Shown in pieces: positions 13,189 to 20,012 of a stretch of DNA of 20,012 bases. The position numbers and the translations under genes are program-made. A model generated the notes under the pieces. The model saw only the letters and a list, made by a program, of their open reading frames with translations, was not told where the DNA came from and searched no databases. Source of the DNA: a virus; the IMG/VR virus record IMGVR_UViG_3300010160_003886, positions 1 through 20,012 of that record, one strand, 5' to 3'. Position 1 is the stretch's first letter, and every line of letters begins with the position of its first letter.

Positions 13189-13794
13189 ATGAGCACAATA
13201 ATTTCAGCCCCTTTAGACTTTCCTAAAATAGAACCGGATGATTGGGACAAATGGTGGGATGTCTGGAACGGTTATTCTAAAAAAATACAAAAAGTTAATA
13301 AATCTCATAATAATTTATCAAGCCCGTGGCACGGACTTGATGTATATGTTAGACCCGGGCATGAAGAAGGTGCTACCCGCCTTTATAATTTTGAAAATAT
13401 TAATAGACCAGATTTGTTTAGTAATTTTTTTAATAGGACTGATGAATTTCCTATACATATTAATATTATGAGAGTTGCTAGTTCGTTTACACAAGTTGTG
13501 CCACATCATGATTTTACATCTCCAACGTATTCAATTAGATCTCTATTACATGATACTAATCCTATACCTACTTGGTATTATTTGATCAACAACAAGAAAA
13601 CATATTTAAATTTACCAACCAATACAAATTCATGGATTTATCCCGATCATGAATCTAAACACGGATCTGATTATGACTATCGCTATAAAAAGATATTAAT
13701 TATGTTTTATGGAACAATAAAAGAAAACAAGATAAAAATGTCTATTGAACAAAGTAAAAAAAAATATCCAGAGTATATAATTTATAAATTATGA
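13189..13794 (+). CDS. Aspartyl/asparaginyl-hydroxylase-like 2OG oxygenase (201 aa)
   Basis: The C-terminal half has the beta-helix oxygenase order. HHD at 106-108 (H106 and D108 as ligands) lies in VVPHHDFTSPTYSIRSLL, followed by WYYLINN and YLNLP. Then come NSWIYPDHESKHGS, with H154 or H158 as distal ligand, and YRYKK with Arg165 as possible 2OG anchor. I choose ATG 13189, with AGGA six bases before it. An in-frame start at 13114 would overlap the divergent desaturase gene. Its TGA overlaps the GNAT start (ATGA). Function and substrate are unknown; fold assignment is moderate. Confidence 0.65.
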   Translation: MSTIISAPLDFPKIEPDDWDKWWDVWNGYSKKIQKVNKSHNNLSSPWHGLDVYVRPGHEEGATRLYNFENINRPDLFSNFFNRTDEFPIHINIMRVASSFTQVVPHHDFTSPTYSIRSLLHDTNPIPTWYYLINNKKTYLNLPTNTNSWIYPDHESKHGSDYDYRYKKILIMFYGTIKENKIKMSIEQSKKKYPEYIIYKL

Positions 13795-14405
13795 AAATAT
13801 TATTGTATTCTAAACTAACCCAAACTCAACACGACCAGTTTTTTAAATTTTTAAAAACAGCATCTACTGATACTCGATCACCTGCTCATGTTAACATGTG
13901 GTCATCTGATTGGGAGCAACGGAACGATACAATTCCCTACATTTTAAAATATGTAGACAGATTTAATTCACCTAAGGGAGAATTTCATTTGGTGTTAGAC
14001 GGAGAGGAAGTTGTTGCCTGCGCCGGCGTATATAAAAGTGATTTTAATCCAGATATTAGTTTAGCAGGAGTACGTGCTTGGATTAATAGGAATTATAGAA
14101 ATAAGTCTATTATTAGAGATATAATTTTACCGCATCACAAACAGTGGAGCATTGATAATGGATGCAAGGCTATTGCACTATCTTTTAACGAGTACAATAA
14201 AAATTTAATTGAACCGTTTAAACGAATTCGTCTTGGGGAAAATAGTCAACGTCTTTCTCAGCGCCAGCCGCATCATTTGTTTTACACAGGATTACACGAA
14301 GTTGGATATCCTGTTGCAATACAGTATACACCGCAATGGGTCATTTATGAAAAATTAGATCCAGAATGGAGTTACGATTGGGGCATCATTTCTACAACTA
14401 AATGA
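13791..14405 (+). CDS. GNAT-like N-acyltransferase (204 aa)
   Basis: A 204-residue soluble protein. The middle reads GEFHLVLDGEEVVACAGVYKS, then LAGVRAWINRNYRNKSIIRDI, then IDNGCKAIALSFNEYNKNL. This follows the strand-strand-(acetyl-CoA loop)-helix-strand-helix order of the GNAT fold. The usual RxxGxG phosphate-binding loop is degenerate here (RNYRNKS), so cofactor binding is uncertain. It is co-translated with the 2OG-like gene upstream and ends 34 bp inside the convergent 2OG-like gene. Target unknown. Confidence 0.6.
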   Translation: MKILLYSKLTQTQHDQFFKFLKTASTDTRSPAHVNMWSSDWEQRNDTIPYILKYVDRFNSPKGEFHLVLDGEEVVACAGVYKSDFNPDISLAGVRAWINRNYRNKSIIRDIILPHHKQWSIDNGCKAIALSFNEYNKNLIEPFKRIRLGENSQRLSQRQPHHLFYTGLHEVGYPVAIQYTPQWVIYEKLDPEWSYDWGIISTTK

Positions 14406-14875
14406 TACCTATCTTTAATACTACAGTTCATAGCAGTGTGAGGAATTACAGTATTAGTCCACCAAATGTGGCCTATAGATAAGTGTTGCACTTGTTTACC
14501 AATAACCATTAAATTATCTTCACTAGTAATTATTGGAACATGTATTCTAATAGACGGATCTGCATGCCATGAATAACATCGCCTGGGCGCCAGTCTCATA
14601 ACTCTAATGCGCCCTACAACTTGATCAGTGAACAAATTTAAAAAATTAACCATCCATCCTGTGTTATACGACTCGTCTCTCCAAGTATTCCAGTTAGAAA
14701 AATCAACATCAAGTTTTGCACGGCCTTCGCCGTATTCATATTCGGTGTCATCAATTCTCCCCTTAAGGCCGTATTGATGTAATTGTTCAACTTTCATTTT
14801 TTCAATAATTGGGCCAAAATACTTTAATGTTTCTACAACATTAACCTTGCCAATAATTTTAAAATGCTCAGCCAT
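14372..14875 (-). CDS. Aspartyl/asparaginyl-hydroxylase-like 2OG oxygenase (167 aa)
   Basis: A clear match to the small phage oxygenase type: RIRVMRLAPRRCYSWHADPS with H104-x-D106, then IRIHVPIIT, GHIWWTNTVIPHTAMN with His146, and DRYHLVVE with Arg156. These give the 2-His-1-carboxylate iron site plus 2OG arginine in order. The start is ambiguous. The ATG at 14875 lies 8 bp inside the dCMP deaminase gene. A TTG four codons earlier (14887) has AGGAG at ideal spacing, and either may be used. Last gene of the long minus-strand run. Confidence 0.8.
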   Translation of the reverse strand: MAEHFKIIGKVNVVETLKYFGPIIEKMKVEQLHQYGLKGRIDDTEYEYGEGRAKLDVDFSNWNTWRDESYNTGWMVNFLNLFTDQVVGRIRVMRLAPRRCYSWHADPSIRIHVPIITSEDNLMVIGKQVQHLSIGHIWWTNTVIPHTAMNCSIKDRYHLVVEMMPQS

Positions 14876-15305
14876 TGATTTGTTCAACCTTTACTCCTGA
14901 CTTTTCCAGGAACGTAATGCCACTAGTATCCCTATAAGAGTTGCGATATAGAACGTGCCCAATACCGCTTTGGTATATAAGTTTGGCACACTCCATACAT
15001 GGAGCGTGGGTAACAAACATAGTAGCGCCAAGACCACTGTTTGTAGATTTTGCCAATTTGGCAATCGCATTAGATTCTGCATGTAGCACCTCTTTGTTAG
15101 TTACAAGTTCTGTTATTTTTGTTTGTGGATGTCTAAATTCAAACTCACAGTTGTTGTCCCATCCTGCAGGCATACCGTTATAACCATAGCTGATCACACT
15201 GTCATCTTTGACAATAACAGCACCTACTTGTAGACGCACAGCATGGCTGAGTTCAGCGGTACGGCTGGCCCAATCCATATATAGTTTTTTAAATTTATCC
15301 TTCAT
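14868..15305 (-). CDS. dCMP deaminase (cytidine/deoxycytidylate deaminase family)
   Basis: A 145-residue zinc deaminase. It has HAE at 75-77 (His zinc ligand, catalytic Glu) and PCMECAKL with Cys103 and Cys106 as the other ligands. [14 protein letters not shown] at 41-54 is characteristic of dCMP deaminases, which make dUMP for thymidylate synthesis. The length is close to usual for the family. Phages of the T4 group carry this enzyme to balance dTTP supply. Its ATG overlaps the ferredoxin stop (ATGA). Confidence 0.92.
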   Translation of the reverse strand: MKDKFKKLYMDWASRTAELSHAVRLQVGAVIVKDDSVISYGYNGMPAGWDNNCEFEFRHPQTKITELVTNKEVLHAESNAIAKLAKSTNSGLGATMFVTHAPCMECAKLIYQSGIGHVLYRNSYRDTSGITFLEKSGVKVEQING

Positions 15306-15625
15306 TCTTCTAACAGATCAAGTTTATTTGGCTTGTCTTTCCATTCTTCTGCATCGGGTAACGCTGGTTTTTGTTTAGTAATAACCTGCCATTTGTTGCT
15401 CAGTCTAGTATTAATTTCCAACCACAACGGAATGTCAGTGTTAGTGTCATTGTCTTCTACGATTGCATTAACCGGGCATTCGGGAATACATACTCCGCAA
15501 TCAATGCATTCATCTGGATTAATTGCTAGGAAATTCGGGCCTTCATAAAAGCAATCAACTGGACATACTGATACGCAATCAGTGTGCTTGCATTTAATGC
15601 AATTTTCGGTAACAAGGTGTGTCAT
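15302..15625 (-). CDS. fdxA: FdxA-type seven-iron ferredoxin
   Basis: A 107-residue protein with [21 protein letters not shown] at 9-29 and [17 protein letters not shown] at 39-55. This is the pattern of bacterial ferredoxins with one [3Fe-4S] and one [4Fe-4S] cluster. The C-terminal extension to 107 is normal for FdxA. It is a cytoplasmic electron carrier. It lies in an operon (TAATG with the upstream glycosyltransferase, ATGA with the deaminase). In this window the Rieske oxygenase and two desaturases need electrons, so it may serve them; that link is inference. Confidence 0.92.
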   Translation of the reverse strand: MTHLVTENCIKCKHTDCVSVCPVDCFYEGPNFLAINPDECIDCGVCIPECPVNAIVEDNDTNTDIPLWLEINTRLSNKWQVITKQKPALPDAEEWKDKPNKLDLLEE

Positions 15626-16377
15626 TAGTATTCACTTCCATCTGTAGAGTTATATTTTGTATTAGGGTCAAATCTAGAAAAGCTATCATATCCCGGTTCT
15701 CCGGGCAACACACGTTTACCAACAAACCAAGTACCTATGTGTTTTATAATGTTACGACCATAAAAGTTTTTTACATTTGCCGAAGTCTTTTCAAATTTTT
15801 CAGATAGTATACCTCCAACGATTCCTTCATTAATATTACCTGGATGAATTTCTGAGTAAGGAATCTTTGTAATAGACAACGGATATAAACTTGCCATCGG
15901 TGAAAAAATTATATGTCCTTTGTTGTATCTGTAATTTTTATAAATTAAATCAGTAGGTGTAGCTTTGGGATCAGTTTCATGAAAGTACCATGCCTGTCTT
16001 GCCAGTTGCACTTGGCTTATTGTTGAATCAGATTCTAGTAATTCTATTAAGTCTGTGATCAATACAGGCTCAAGTATTTCAACATCATCTTCCATGTGAA
16101 ATATATAATCGTAATCTCGGTCTTTAATCAAATTCCAAAATTCAGACCAAGTAGCACTTAGACCAAGATTTTCTTGATGAAGGATTATTTCATCATAGTT
16201 AAACAATTTTACTAGTTCAGCGAGCATTGCATTGTTTCTAGTCCTAGGATAATCATCTATAAAGATTTTATGCACTTCGCAGCCAAAGTAATTTAAATTC
16301 TTCTGCGATTGTAGCGTAGGGATTAGGTACTCTAATCTATTGGTAGAAAACACTACTTGACAAATCTTATAAGTCAT
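15625..16377 (-). CDS. GT-A-fold glycosyltransferase (250 aa)
   Basis: The N-terminus [20 protein letters not shown] is that of family-2-like transferases. [15 protein letters not shown] precedes [12 protein letters not shown] at 91-101, whose DD (97-98) would bind metal and the sugar nucleotide. The length fits a single-domain cytoplasmic enzyme without membrane anchor. It is the third of three glycosyltransferases in this operon and overlaps both neighbours as TAATG. It may glycosylate phage DNA, virion protein or host glycan; donor and acceptor are unknown. Confidence 0.75.
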   Translation of the reverse strand: MTYKICQVVFSTNRLEYLIPTLQSQKNLNYFGCEVHKIFIDDYPRTRNNAMLAELVKLFNYDEIILHQENLGLSATWSEFWNLIKDRDYDYIFHMEDDVEILEPVLITDLIELLESDSTISQVQLARQAWYFHETDPKATPTDLIYKNYRYNKGHIIFSPMASLYPLSITKIPYSEIHPGNINEGIVGGILSEKFEKTSANVKNFYGRNIIKHIGTWFVGKRVLPGEPGYDSFSRFDPNTKYNSTDGSEY

Positions 16378-16928
16378 TATAATTTTTCTGTGTTAAAAAA
16401 GAATGTTTGAAACAACCGTCCGTTATCTTTGTTATCACCAAAGTAATCTATACTAGCATGGAATAGGTCTCCTCTATAGATAACTAATCTATTATATTTG
16501 TTACCAACAACATCAAATAAATCCCATTTAGTATAATCGTATCCTTCATGCAGGTTGTCGCCAGACTTTCTAAATTCACCTGTTTCTTTGTGCCTATATA
16601 TGCCTGTCCCTGATGTATGAGGAGCATCTGGTGTTAGATAACATACTCCTGCCCACATATTATAATGATCAGGATGTATCCAAGTTCTGTCCTGCGCTGT
16701 AGCAATTTGAAACGCACCTGTATATCCTTGGTCTTCAAACCAATTGGTTACCTTGCCCTGCAATTGCATCCAATAACTAATACAACCCTTGACATCATCT
16801 GGTAGGTAGGGTTTAGTTCGGGCACCTGGATAATTGCCTTTGACATCAAATTCTTGTGATAAGGCATAGGCACGAACAGCATCAGGGTCGGTATAAAAAT
16901 TATCAATGATCATTAATTCTAAGTTCAT
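16377..16928 (-). CDS. 2OG-Fe(II) oxygenase-like protein (DUF6445-type)
   Basis: A 183-residue protein with RTWIHPDHYNMWAGVCYLTP (H85-x-D87), a glycine-rich turn SGTGIYRHK, then VIYRGDLFHASIDYFG (His157) and NGRLFQTFFF (Arg171). This gives the complete iron and 2OG ligand order. The pattern resembles the family I recall as DUF6445; the name is from memory, the motif is visible. It lies between two glycosyltransferase genes, so it may hydroxylate a sugar or a protein to be glycosylated. Confidence 0.8.
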   Translation of the reverse strand: MNLELMIIDNFYTDPDAVRAYALSQEFDVKGNYPGARTKPYLPDDVKGCISYWMQLQGKVTNWFEDQGYTGAFQIATAQDRTWIHPDHYNMWAGVCYLTPDAPHTSGTGIYRHKETGEFRKSGDNLHEGYDYTKWDLFDVVGNKYNRLVIYRGDLFHASIDYFGDNKDNGRLFQTFFFNTEKL

Positions 16929-16929
16929 G

Positions 16930-17691
16930 TTAGTACCTTAAGAATGTTCCGCCAGCGCCATCCCAACCATATACAATCCAATCTGTTTCTATGATATTGT
17001 CTTTGAATTCTCGAGTAAAATAAAACAGCAATGTTTCAACATCATAGATCATCTTCTCTGGTTCGCCTGTAAACACAGCAATAGTTTGGAATATATCTAT
17101 GAACTGATCCAAATATCCTCGTCCAAATCCAAAAATTACAGAACAGTATTGATACAGATAATTATCACCTTGACTTGCTCTAAGGTCAACCATTTCGTAT
17201 CGCCAGCCTTCGTTCCATTCAAACTTCATTGGCTTTTTAAAGAATATTTTGTTTGTATTATTTTCATCAAATACAGAAGCATCAAAGTTACTGTCAAGAA
17301 AATATCTACCACTCATTTTAAAAAAGTAATCGTAGGTCTCTAATTCTTTTCTATACTTGATAAAAAAGTTTGATAATATCAATGCTTCGCAATGACTCTT
17401 GTTGGCATGTGTTCTTACCGTGTTAAAAATTTCTGGAAATTCTTCTTTAACACTTATGTATCTTAGATTTTTTTGATATCCTAGGGTACCTTTGTACTGT
17501 TCAAAGTTTTCAGATATATCAACTAAAAATAAAGTAGTATCTTGATCAGCAAGTAAATCTAAACAAGCTATGGTAAAAATTGTGTGTTTAAATCTTTCAG
17601 CATTAGAAAATGCAGTGCGTGATGTGCTGTAAGTAAGAGGGTAATTATTATCAACCTCTATGGCGCTGGTTATTACAAATGCTTTTTTCAT
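16930..17691 (-). CDS. Probable glycosyltransferase, KxSGRY type (253 aa)
   Basis: Begins MKKAFVITSAIEVDNNYPLTYS and contains YDYFFKMSGRYFLDSNFD near 119-136, the K-x-(S/T)-GRY signature of a GT-A-like family often found in capsule and lipopolysaccharide clusters. Other conserved-looking segments are CEALILSNFF (about 104-113) and DVETLLFYFTREF near 218-230. No membrane anchor. The start overlaps the stop of the GT4 gene (ATGA). The family assignment is from pattern, so the donor sugar is unknown. Confidence 0.6.
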   Translation of the reverse strand: MKKAFVITSAIEVDNNYPLTYSTSRTAFSNAERFKHTIFTIACLDLLADQDTTLFLVDISENFEQYKGTLGYQKNLRYISVKEEFPEIFNTVRTHANKSHCEALILSNFFIKYRKELETYDYFFKMSGRYFLDSNFDASVFDENNTNKIFFKKPMKFEWNEGWRYEMVDLRASQGDNYLYQYCSVIFGFGRGYLDQFIDIFQTIAVFTGEPEKMIYDVETLLFYFTREFKDNIIETDWIVYGWDGAGGTFLRY

Positions 17692-18710
17692 GTTCTATAA
17701 AAATCCGATAACAGTATTTTCTTAAAGTAGTCATCAAACTTTTGATGTACAACTTCTTCTGAATAGTTCTCCATAGCCCACTGTCTACAATAATGTGGAT
17801 CAATAGTATCTATGTTGTTAATAGCATCAACAAAGTCTTTAAACTCTCTGCAACGGAATCCAGTTTTGCCTTGTATGACCGTATCAACAAAACCTCCCCA
17901 GTCTGTGGTAATTGCCGGTGTGCCAGAGAAATAGCCTTCTGCAACCATGTTGCCAAATGGCTCTACATAATGAGATGGTCCAAGTATTGCCCGAGCATTT
18001 TTCATCAATTCTTTTCGTTGCTTAGAATCGCAAACTCCCACACAGGTTACATGATCGGGTACTGTGGCATACCCCATCTCTGTAAGAGAACCGGGACCAG
18101 CTATGATTAACCGTTGTCCAGTTTTTTCTGTTGCTTGGATTGCTATATTAATTCCTTTGGCCTCAATCACTCTGCCAAAGTACAGGAAGTAGTTTTCCTT
18201 GTCTGCGTTAAATTCAAATTCGCTGGGTGTAAATGCGTTAGGAATAACTGCATCAAACCAGCTAGGGGTCATTAACATATCTCTTTGTCCGTAGAACATG
18301 TGCATTTGTGCATAGCTAGTAAACACACGATATGGTGCAAATATTGCCGCGGTGTCGTAACCAATACTAGGTTCCACAACAGGCAAATCAATATTAGGAG
18401 TTGTAGCACTTTGATTTTCCCAACCATGAAAACACATGATTAAGTCGCCTTGTTTTTTACGCAGTGATATCTCTTTGCCAGCGGCCCTATTATAAACATC
18501 TCGATTGTTATGGGGATTATCAGTTAATGTTGGTAAACACATCACAGTTTCACAGGGTGCCTCACACCCTTCTATGCCGTAATGTACGCAGTTCCATCCT
18601 AGGCGTTGCATATTTTCAATGAACTTAATAACTGCAATCGAAAATGGATCAGTGCGCCTATTAATGTGTACAGGATCGCTGGGACTGCTAAGAATATGTA
18701 ACGTATGCAT
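17688..18710 (-). CDS. GT4-family (GT-B fold) glycosyltransferase (340 aa)
   Basis: The C-terminal nucleotide-sugar domain is clear: NYFLYFGRVIEAKGINIAIQA, LIIAGPG, and the E-x7-E region EPFGNMVAEGYFSGTPAITT followed by DWGGFVDTV. The N-terminal acceptor domain begins MHTLHILSSPSD. I choose ATG 18710; an in-frame TTG five codons earlier is possible. Neither has a ribosome site. The start lies only 22 bases after the CCA end of tRNA-Arg, so processing of the tRNA may create the 5' end of this message. First of the three glycosyltransferase genes in order of transcription. Confidence 0.88.
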   Translation of the reverse strand: MHTLHILSSPSDPVHINRRTDPFSIAVIKFIENMQRLGWNCVHYGIEGCEAPCETVMCLPTLTDNPHNNRDVYNRAAGKEISLRKKQGDLIMCFHGWENQSATTPNIDLPVVEPSIGYDTAAIFAPYRVFTSYAQMHMFYGQRDMLMTPSWFDAVIPNAFTPSEFEFNADKENYFLYFGRVIEAKGINIAIQATEKTGQRLIIAGPGSLTEMGYATVPDHVTCVGVCDSKQRKELMKNARAILGPSHYVEPFGNMVAEGYFSGTPAITTDWGGFVDTVIQGKTGFRCREFKDFVDAINNIDTIDPHYCRQWAMENYSEEVVHQKFDDYFKKILLSDFYRT

Positions 18711-18732
18711 ATTGTTAATTATCAATGATTAA

Positions 18733-18807
18733 TGGCCGGCCCTGCAGGAATCGAACCCACACCGCTTGGTTCGAAGCCAAGCATTCTATCCATTGAACTA
18801 AGGGCCG
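18733..18807 (-). tRNA. tRNA-Arg (anticodon TCG), CCA encoded
   Basis: A 75-base cloverleaf. The acceptor stem CGGCCCT pairs with AGGGCCG, followed by discriminator G and encoded CCA. D stem is GTTC/GAAT. Anticodon stem CTTGG/CCAAG encloses loop CTTCGAA, so the anticodon is TCG and reads CGA. T arm is GTGGG, loop TTCGATT, CCTGC. All stems are complete. It lies between the kinase and glycosyltransferase genes on the same strand and must be cut from their shared transcript. Confidence 0.95.
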
Positions 18808-18809
18808 GA

Positions 18810-19283
18810 TTATATATACCAAATTTCGTTAAAGCCTTCTTCCAGAGTGGGCTCTTCCCAGCTGGCAATCATACTGGCAATAACATGATCAGGAATGTCT
18901 TTGCCTGGACGGCTAAACAATCGACGAACAAGTTCTTTATGCTCGGGCGTCTTAAACACTACAGCAATATGATAGTAGTCAGGCAGTGCGTTAAACTTGC
19001 GAGCACGACTTGCAATGGTGGTGCTGGTTTGATCCCAAACAATATCCAATTGTAAAGCCGCCGCAAAATTTACATTGATCATCATCTGCTTGACGGCAGT
19101 AGGCATGTATTCCACAAATACTTCGCTATAAGTTTTACCCTGGTCGCGAGCATATCCCTCAACATGGTCGTCAGTGGACACATACTTGTGATCTTTTTTA
19201 TCCTCGCCGAGCCATTCCTGGTTCTTATACCAGGTAGATTTTCCACTACCTGGTATACCGATAAGTTGATAACATGTTGGCAT
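18810..19283 (-). CDS. P-loop kinase (polynucleotide-kinase-like, 157 aa)
   Basis: Walker A GIPGSGKST at 9-17 directly after the first strand. STDDHVEGYARDQGK near 36-50 supplies the acidic Asp. DIVWDQTSTTIASRARKF near 80-97 resembles the Walker B and lid regions of the AAA_33 / T4 PseT-type 5' kinases. There is no phosphatase domain in the protein itself, but a phosphatase gene is directly upstream and coupled (TAATG). It phosphorylates a nucleic acid end or a small molecule. Three bases separate it from the tRNA gene. A 12-bp hairpin lies over its Walker A codons. Confidence 0.8.
   Translation of the reverse strand: MPTCYQLIGIPGSGKSTWYKNQEWLGEDKKDHKYVSTDDHVEGYARDQGKTYSEVFVEYMPTAVKQMMINVNFAAALQLDIVWDQTSTTIASRARKFNALPDYYHIAVVFKTPEHKELVRRLFSRPGKDIPDHVIASMIASWEEPTLEEGFNEIWYI
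19226..19257. repeat. Perfect 12-bp inverted repeat over the kinase Walker A codons
   Basis: tataccaggtag (19226-19237) and ctacctggtata (19246-19257) are exact reverse complements around an 8-base loop. The hairpin encodes part of GIPGSGKSTWY, about 27 to 58 bases after the kinase ATG. No T-run follows, so it is not a standard terminator. Confidence 0.8.
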
Positions 19284-19849
19284 TAAATATCGTCTTCGAA
19301 ATTTTTTCTGTATTTGCGGCGGGCATCTGCTAGCGTAAACACTTTTTCGTTATCGTTAGACCAATCGATTGTTTTTGCTGGAATAATTATTCCAGACGGT
19401 AACGTCACACCGTTAATAGTGTGAGGTTCGTTTTCATCGTAGGTCCAACCTAACTTTCTCATCATACGATGCTTGACTAACAGATTAGGGCTACGGAAAA
19501 CTTCAGTATCATTGAAGCCTAGCATAACACCAACTTCGCATACTGCGCCGCTACGACACACACCAGCATGGCAATGAACAATGACATTCATATGATTGGC
19601 CAATGCGTGTTCGAGCAAGCGGACTAGCTCATTGGCCTGCTCTTGGCTGCATCGCATTTCTTCATCGTCGACTTGATCACGTTCTTCCACATCCAAAAAT
19701 TGGAATTGGTGAGTCTCTTTGAACTTGTACAGCGGTGTAGGGAAATCTCCCGGCGGGTCTACAATTTGAATCAGCATAGCATTAACACCGGGATCAAAGT
19801 GAAGCCCTTTTTTAATATCGCTAATTCCAACGTTTTGAATCCATGGCAT
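19283..19849 (-). CDS. Dual-specificity (cysteine) phosphatase
   Basis: A 188-residue protein with the signature VHCHAGVCRSGAV, that is HC-x5-R-S with Cys93 as nucleophile and Arg99 binding phosphate. Asp residues at 53-62 (DVEERDQVDDEE) could include the general acid. The length fits a single-domain dual-specificity enzyme with a C-terminal tail. It has the strongest ribosome site of the window (AAAGGAGG, seven bases before ATG 19849). Its stop overlaps the kinase start (TAATG). As a pair with the kinase it might process RNA ends or regulate host phosphoproteins. Confidence 0.85.
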   Translation of the reverse strand: MPWIQNVGISDIKKGLHFDPGVNAMLIQIVDPPGDFPTPLYKFKETHQFQFLDVEERDQVDDEEMRCSQEQANELVRLLEHALANHMNVIVHCHAGVCRSGAVCEVGVMLGFNDTEVFRSPNLLVKHRMMRKLGWTYDENEPHTINGVTLPSGIIIPAKTIDWSNDNEKVFTLADARRKYRKNFEDDI

Positions 19850-19860
19850 AATTGCCTCCT

Positions 19861-20012
19861 TTACATTGTAGGCCCGTTACCGGACCTAAAACCTACACTA
19901 CCACCTTCTGCTTCAATGCGAGCAATAACATCTTCAAACAAGATAGGAGCAAAGTCTGGAAGTTGTTCTACGCAAACGCAGTGGTATCTAACATCGTTCT
20001 CATCACTGTATA
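19861..20012 (-). CDS. Unknown protein, C-terminal fragment (50 aa visible)
   Basis: An open frame enters from the right edge and ends at TAA 19863-19861. It reads YSDENDVRYHCVCVEQLPDF at first and ends GFRSGNGPTM. The Shine-Dalgarno of the phosphatase gene overlaps its stop codon, so they are in one operon. No domain is recognisable in the visible part. Confidence 0.6.
   Translation of the reverse strand, partial: YSDENDVRYHCVCVEQLPDFAPILFEDVIARIEAEGGSVGFRSGNGPTM

Noticed and set aside
13164-13250. N-terminal extension of the desaturase to a TTG at 13250
   Set aside because: It would overlap the divergent oxygenase gene and cross the TATAAATA box; ATG 13163 gives a normal N-terminus.
18732-19055. 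Plus-strand ORF of 107 codons starting MAGPAGIEPTPLG
   Set aside because: It is the well-known false ORF made by the antisense of a tRNA gene, and it runs through the kinase gene on the wrong strand.
1-20012. General reassignment of TAG to a sense codon
   Set aside because: Apart from one codon in the carbamoyltransferase, no gene needs TAG read-through to be full length; kept only as an open alternative in the finding.
1-20012. CRISPR arrays, insertion sequences, integrase or attachment sites
   Set aside because: I saw no regularly spaced direct repeats, transposase or integrase motifs, and no terminal inverted repeats; the tRNA shows no duplicated 3' end in the window.

Overview
The window looks like part of a large, AT-rich, T4-like phage genome, probably from a marine bacterium. 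No capsid, tail or replication gene falls inside it, so this rests on style and context. Genes are packed almost without gaps and mostly joined by ATGA or TAATG overlaps. Motifs of the NATAAATA type, the late-promoter signature of T4-like phages and cyanophages, sit directly before many gene starts, and near-consensus sigma70 promoters sit before others. There is one tRNA-Arg(UCG) with an encoded CCA end. The gene mix (dCMP deaminase, P-loop kinase plus dual-specificity phosphatase, several small 2-oxoglutarate-oxygenase-like proteins, carbamoyltransferase, SprT-like protein, tiny ORFs) is typical of such phages. A bacterial genomic island cannot be fully excluded.

Layout. Positions 1-2853 are all on the minus strand: three small unknown genes, an SprT-like metallopeptidase, and a carbamoyltransferase broken by one in-frame TAG, with a 33-codon gene upstream of it. 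From 2903 to 14405 strand switches eight times. Plus-strand cassettes are DUF2061+DctP-like binding protein, a TctC/Bug-like binding protein, Rieske oxygenase+PP-loop ATPase, and a 2OG-like oxygenase+GNAT. They alternate with minus-strand cassettes: unknown+PP-loop ATPase with another 2OG-like protein, nitronate-monooxygenase-like+PP-loop ATPase, and two tandem fatty-acid desaturases. Divergent starts share 25-49 bp gaps, and convergent ends overlap by 4-34 bp. From 14372 to the end everything is on the minus strand: phosphatase, kinase, tRNA-Arg, three glycosyltransferases with a 2OG-like oxygenase between them, ferredoxin, dCMP deaminase, and another 2OG-like oxygenase.

How the genes may work together. 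The middle is unusually rich in oxygen-using enzymes: four 2OG-like folds, one Rieske, one flavin monooxygenase-like and two di-iron desaturases. It also holds three PP-loop ATPases that lack a glutaminase domain, each tightly coupled to a different partner. A ferredoxin in the same window could supply electrons to the Rieske enzyme or the desaturases. My inference is a set of host-metabolism or small-molecule/lipid modification cassettes carried by the phage; the products cannot be read from sequence.

Regulation. Three TTGAC-N17-TATAAT promoters and six NATAAATA boxes are visible. Five to six of these lie so close to the ATG that the transcripts should be leaderless or nearly so. At three genes an inverted repeat joins the promoter region to the start codon, in the manner of the T4 hairpins that silence late genes on read-through transcripts.
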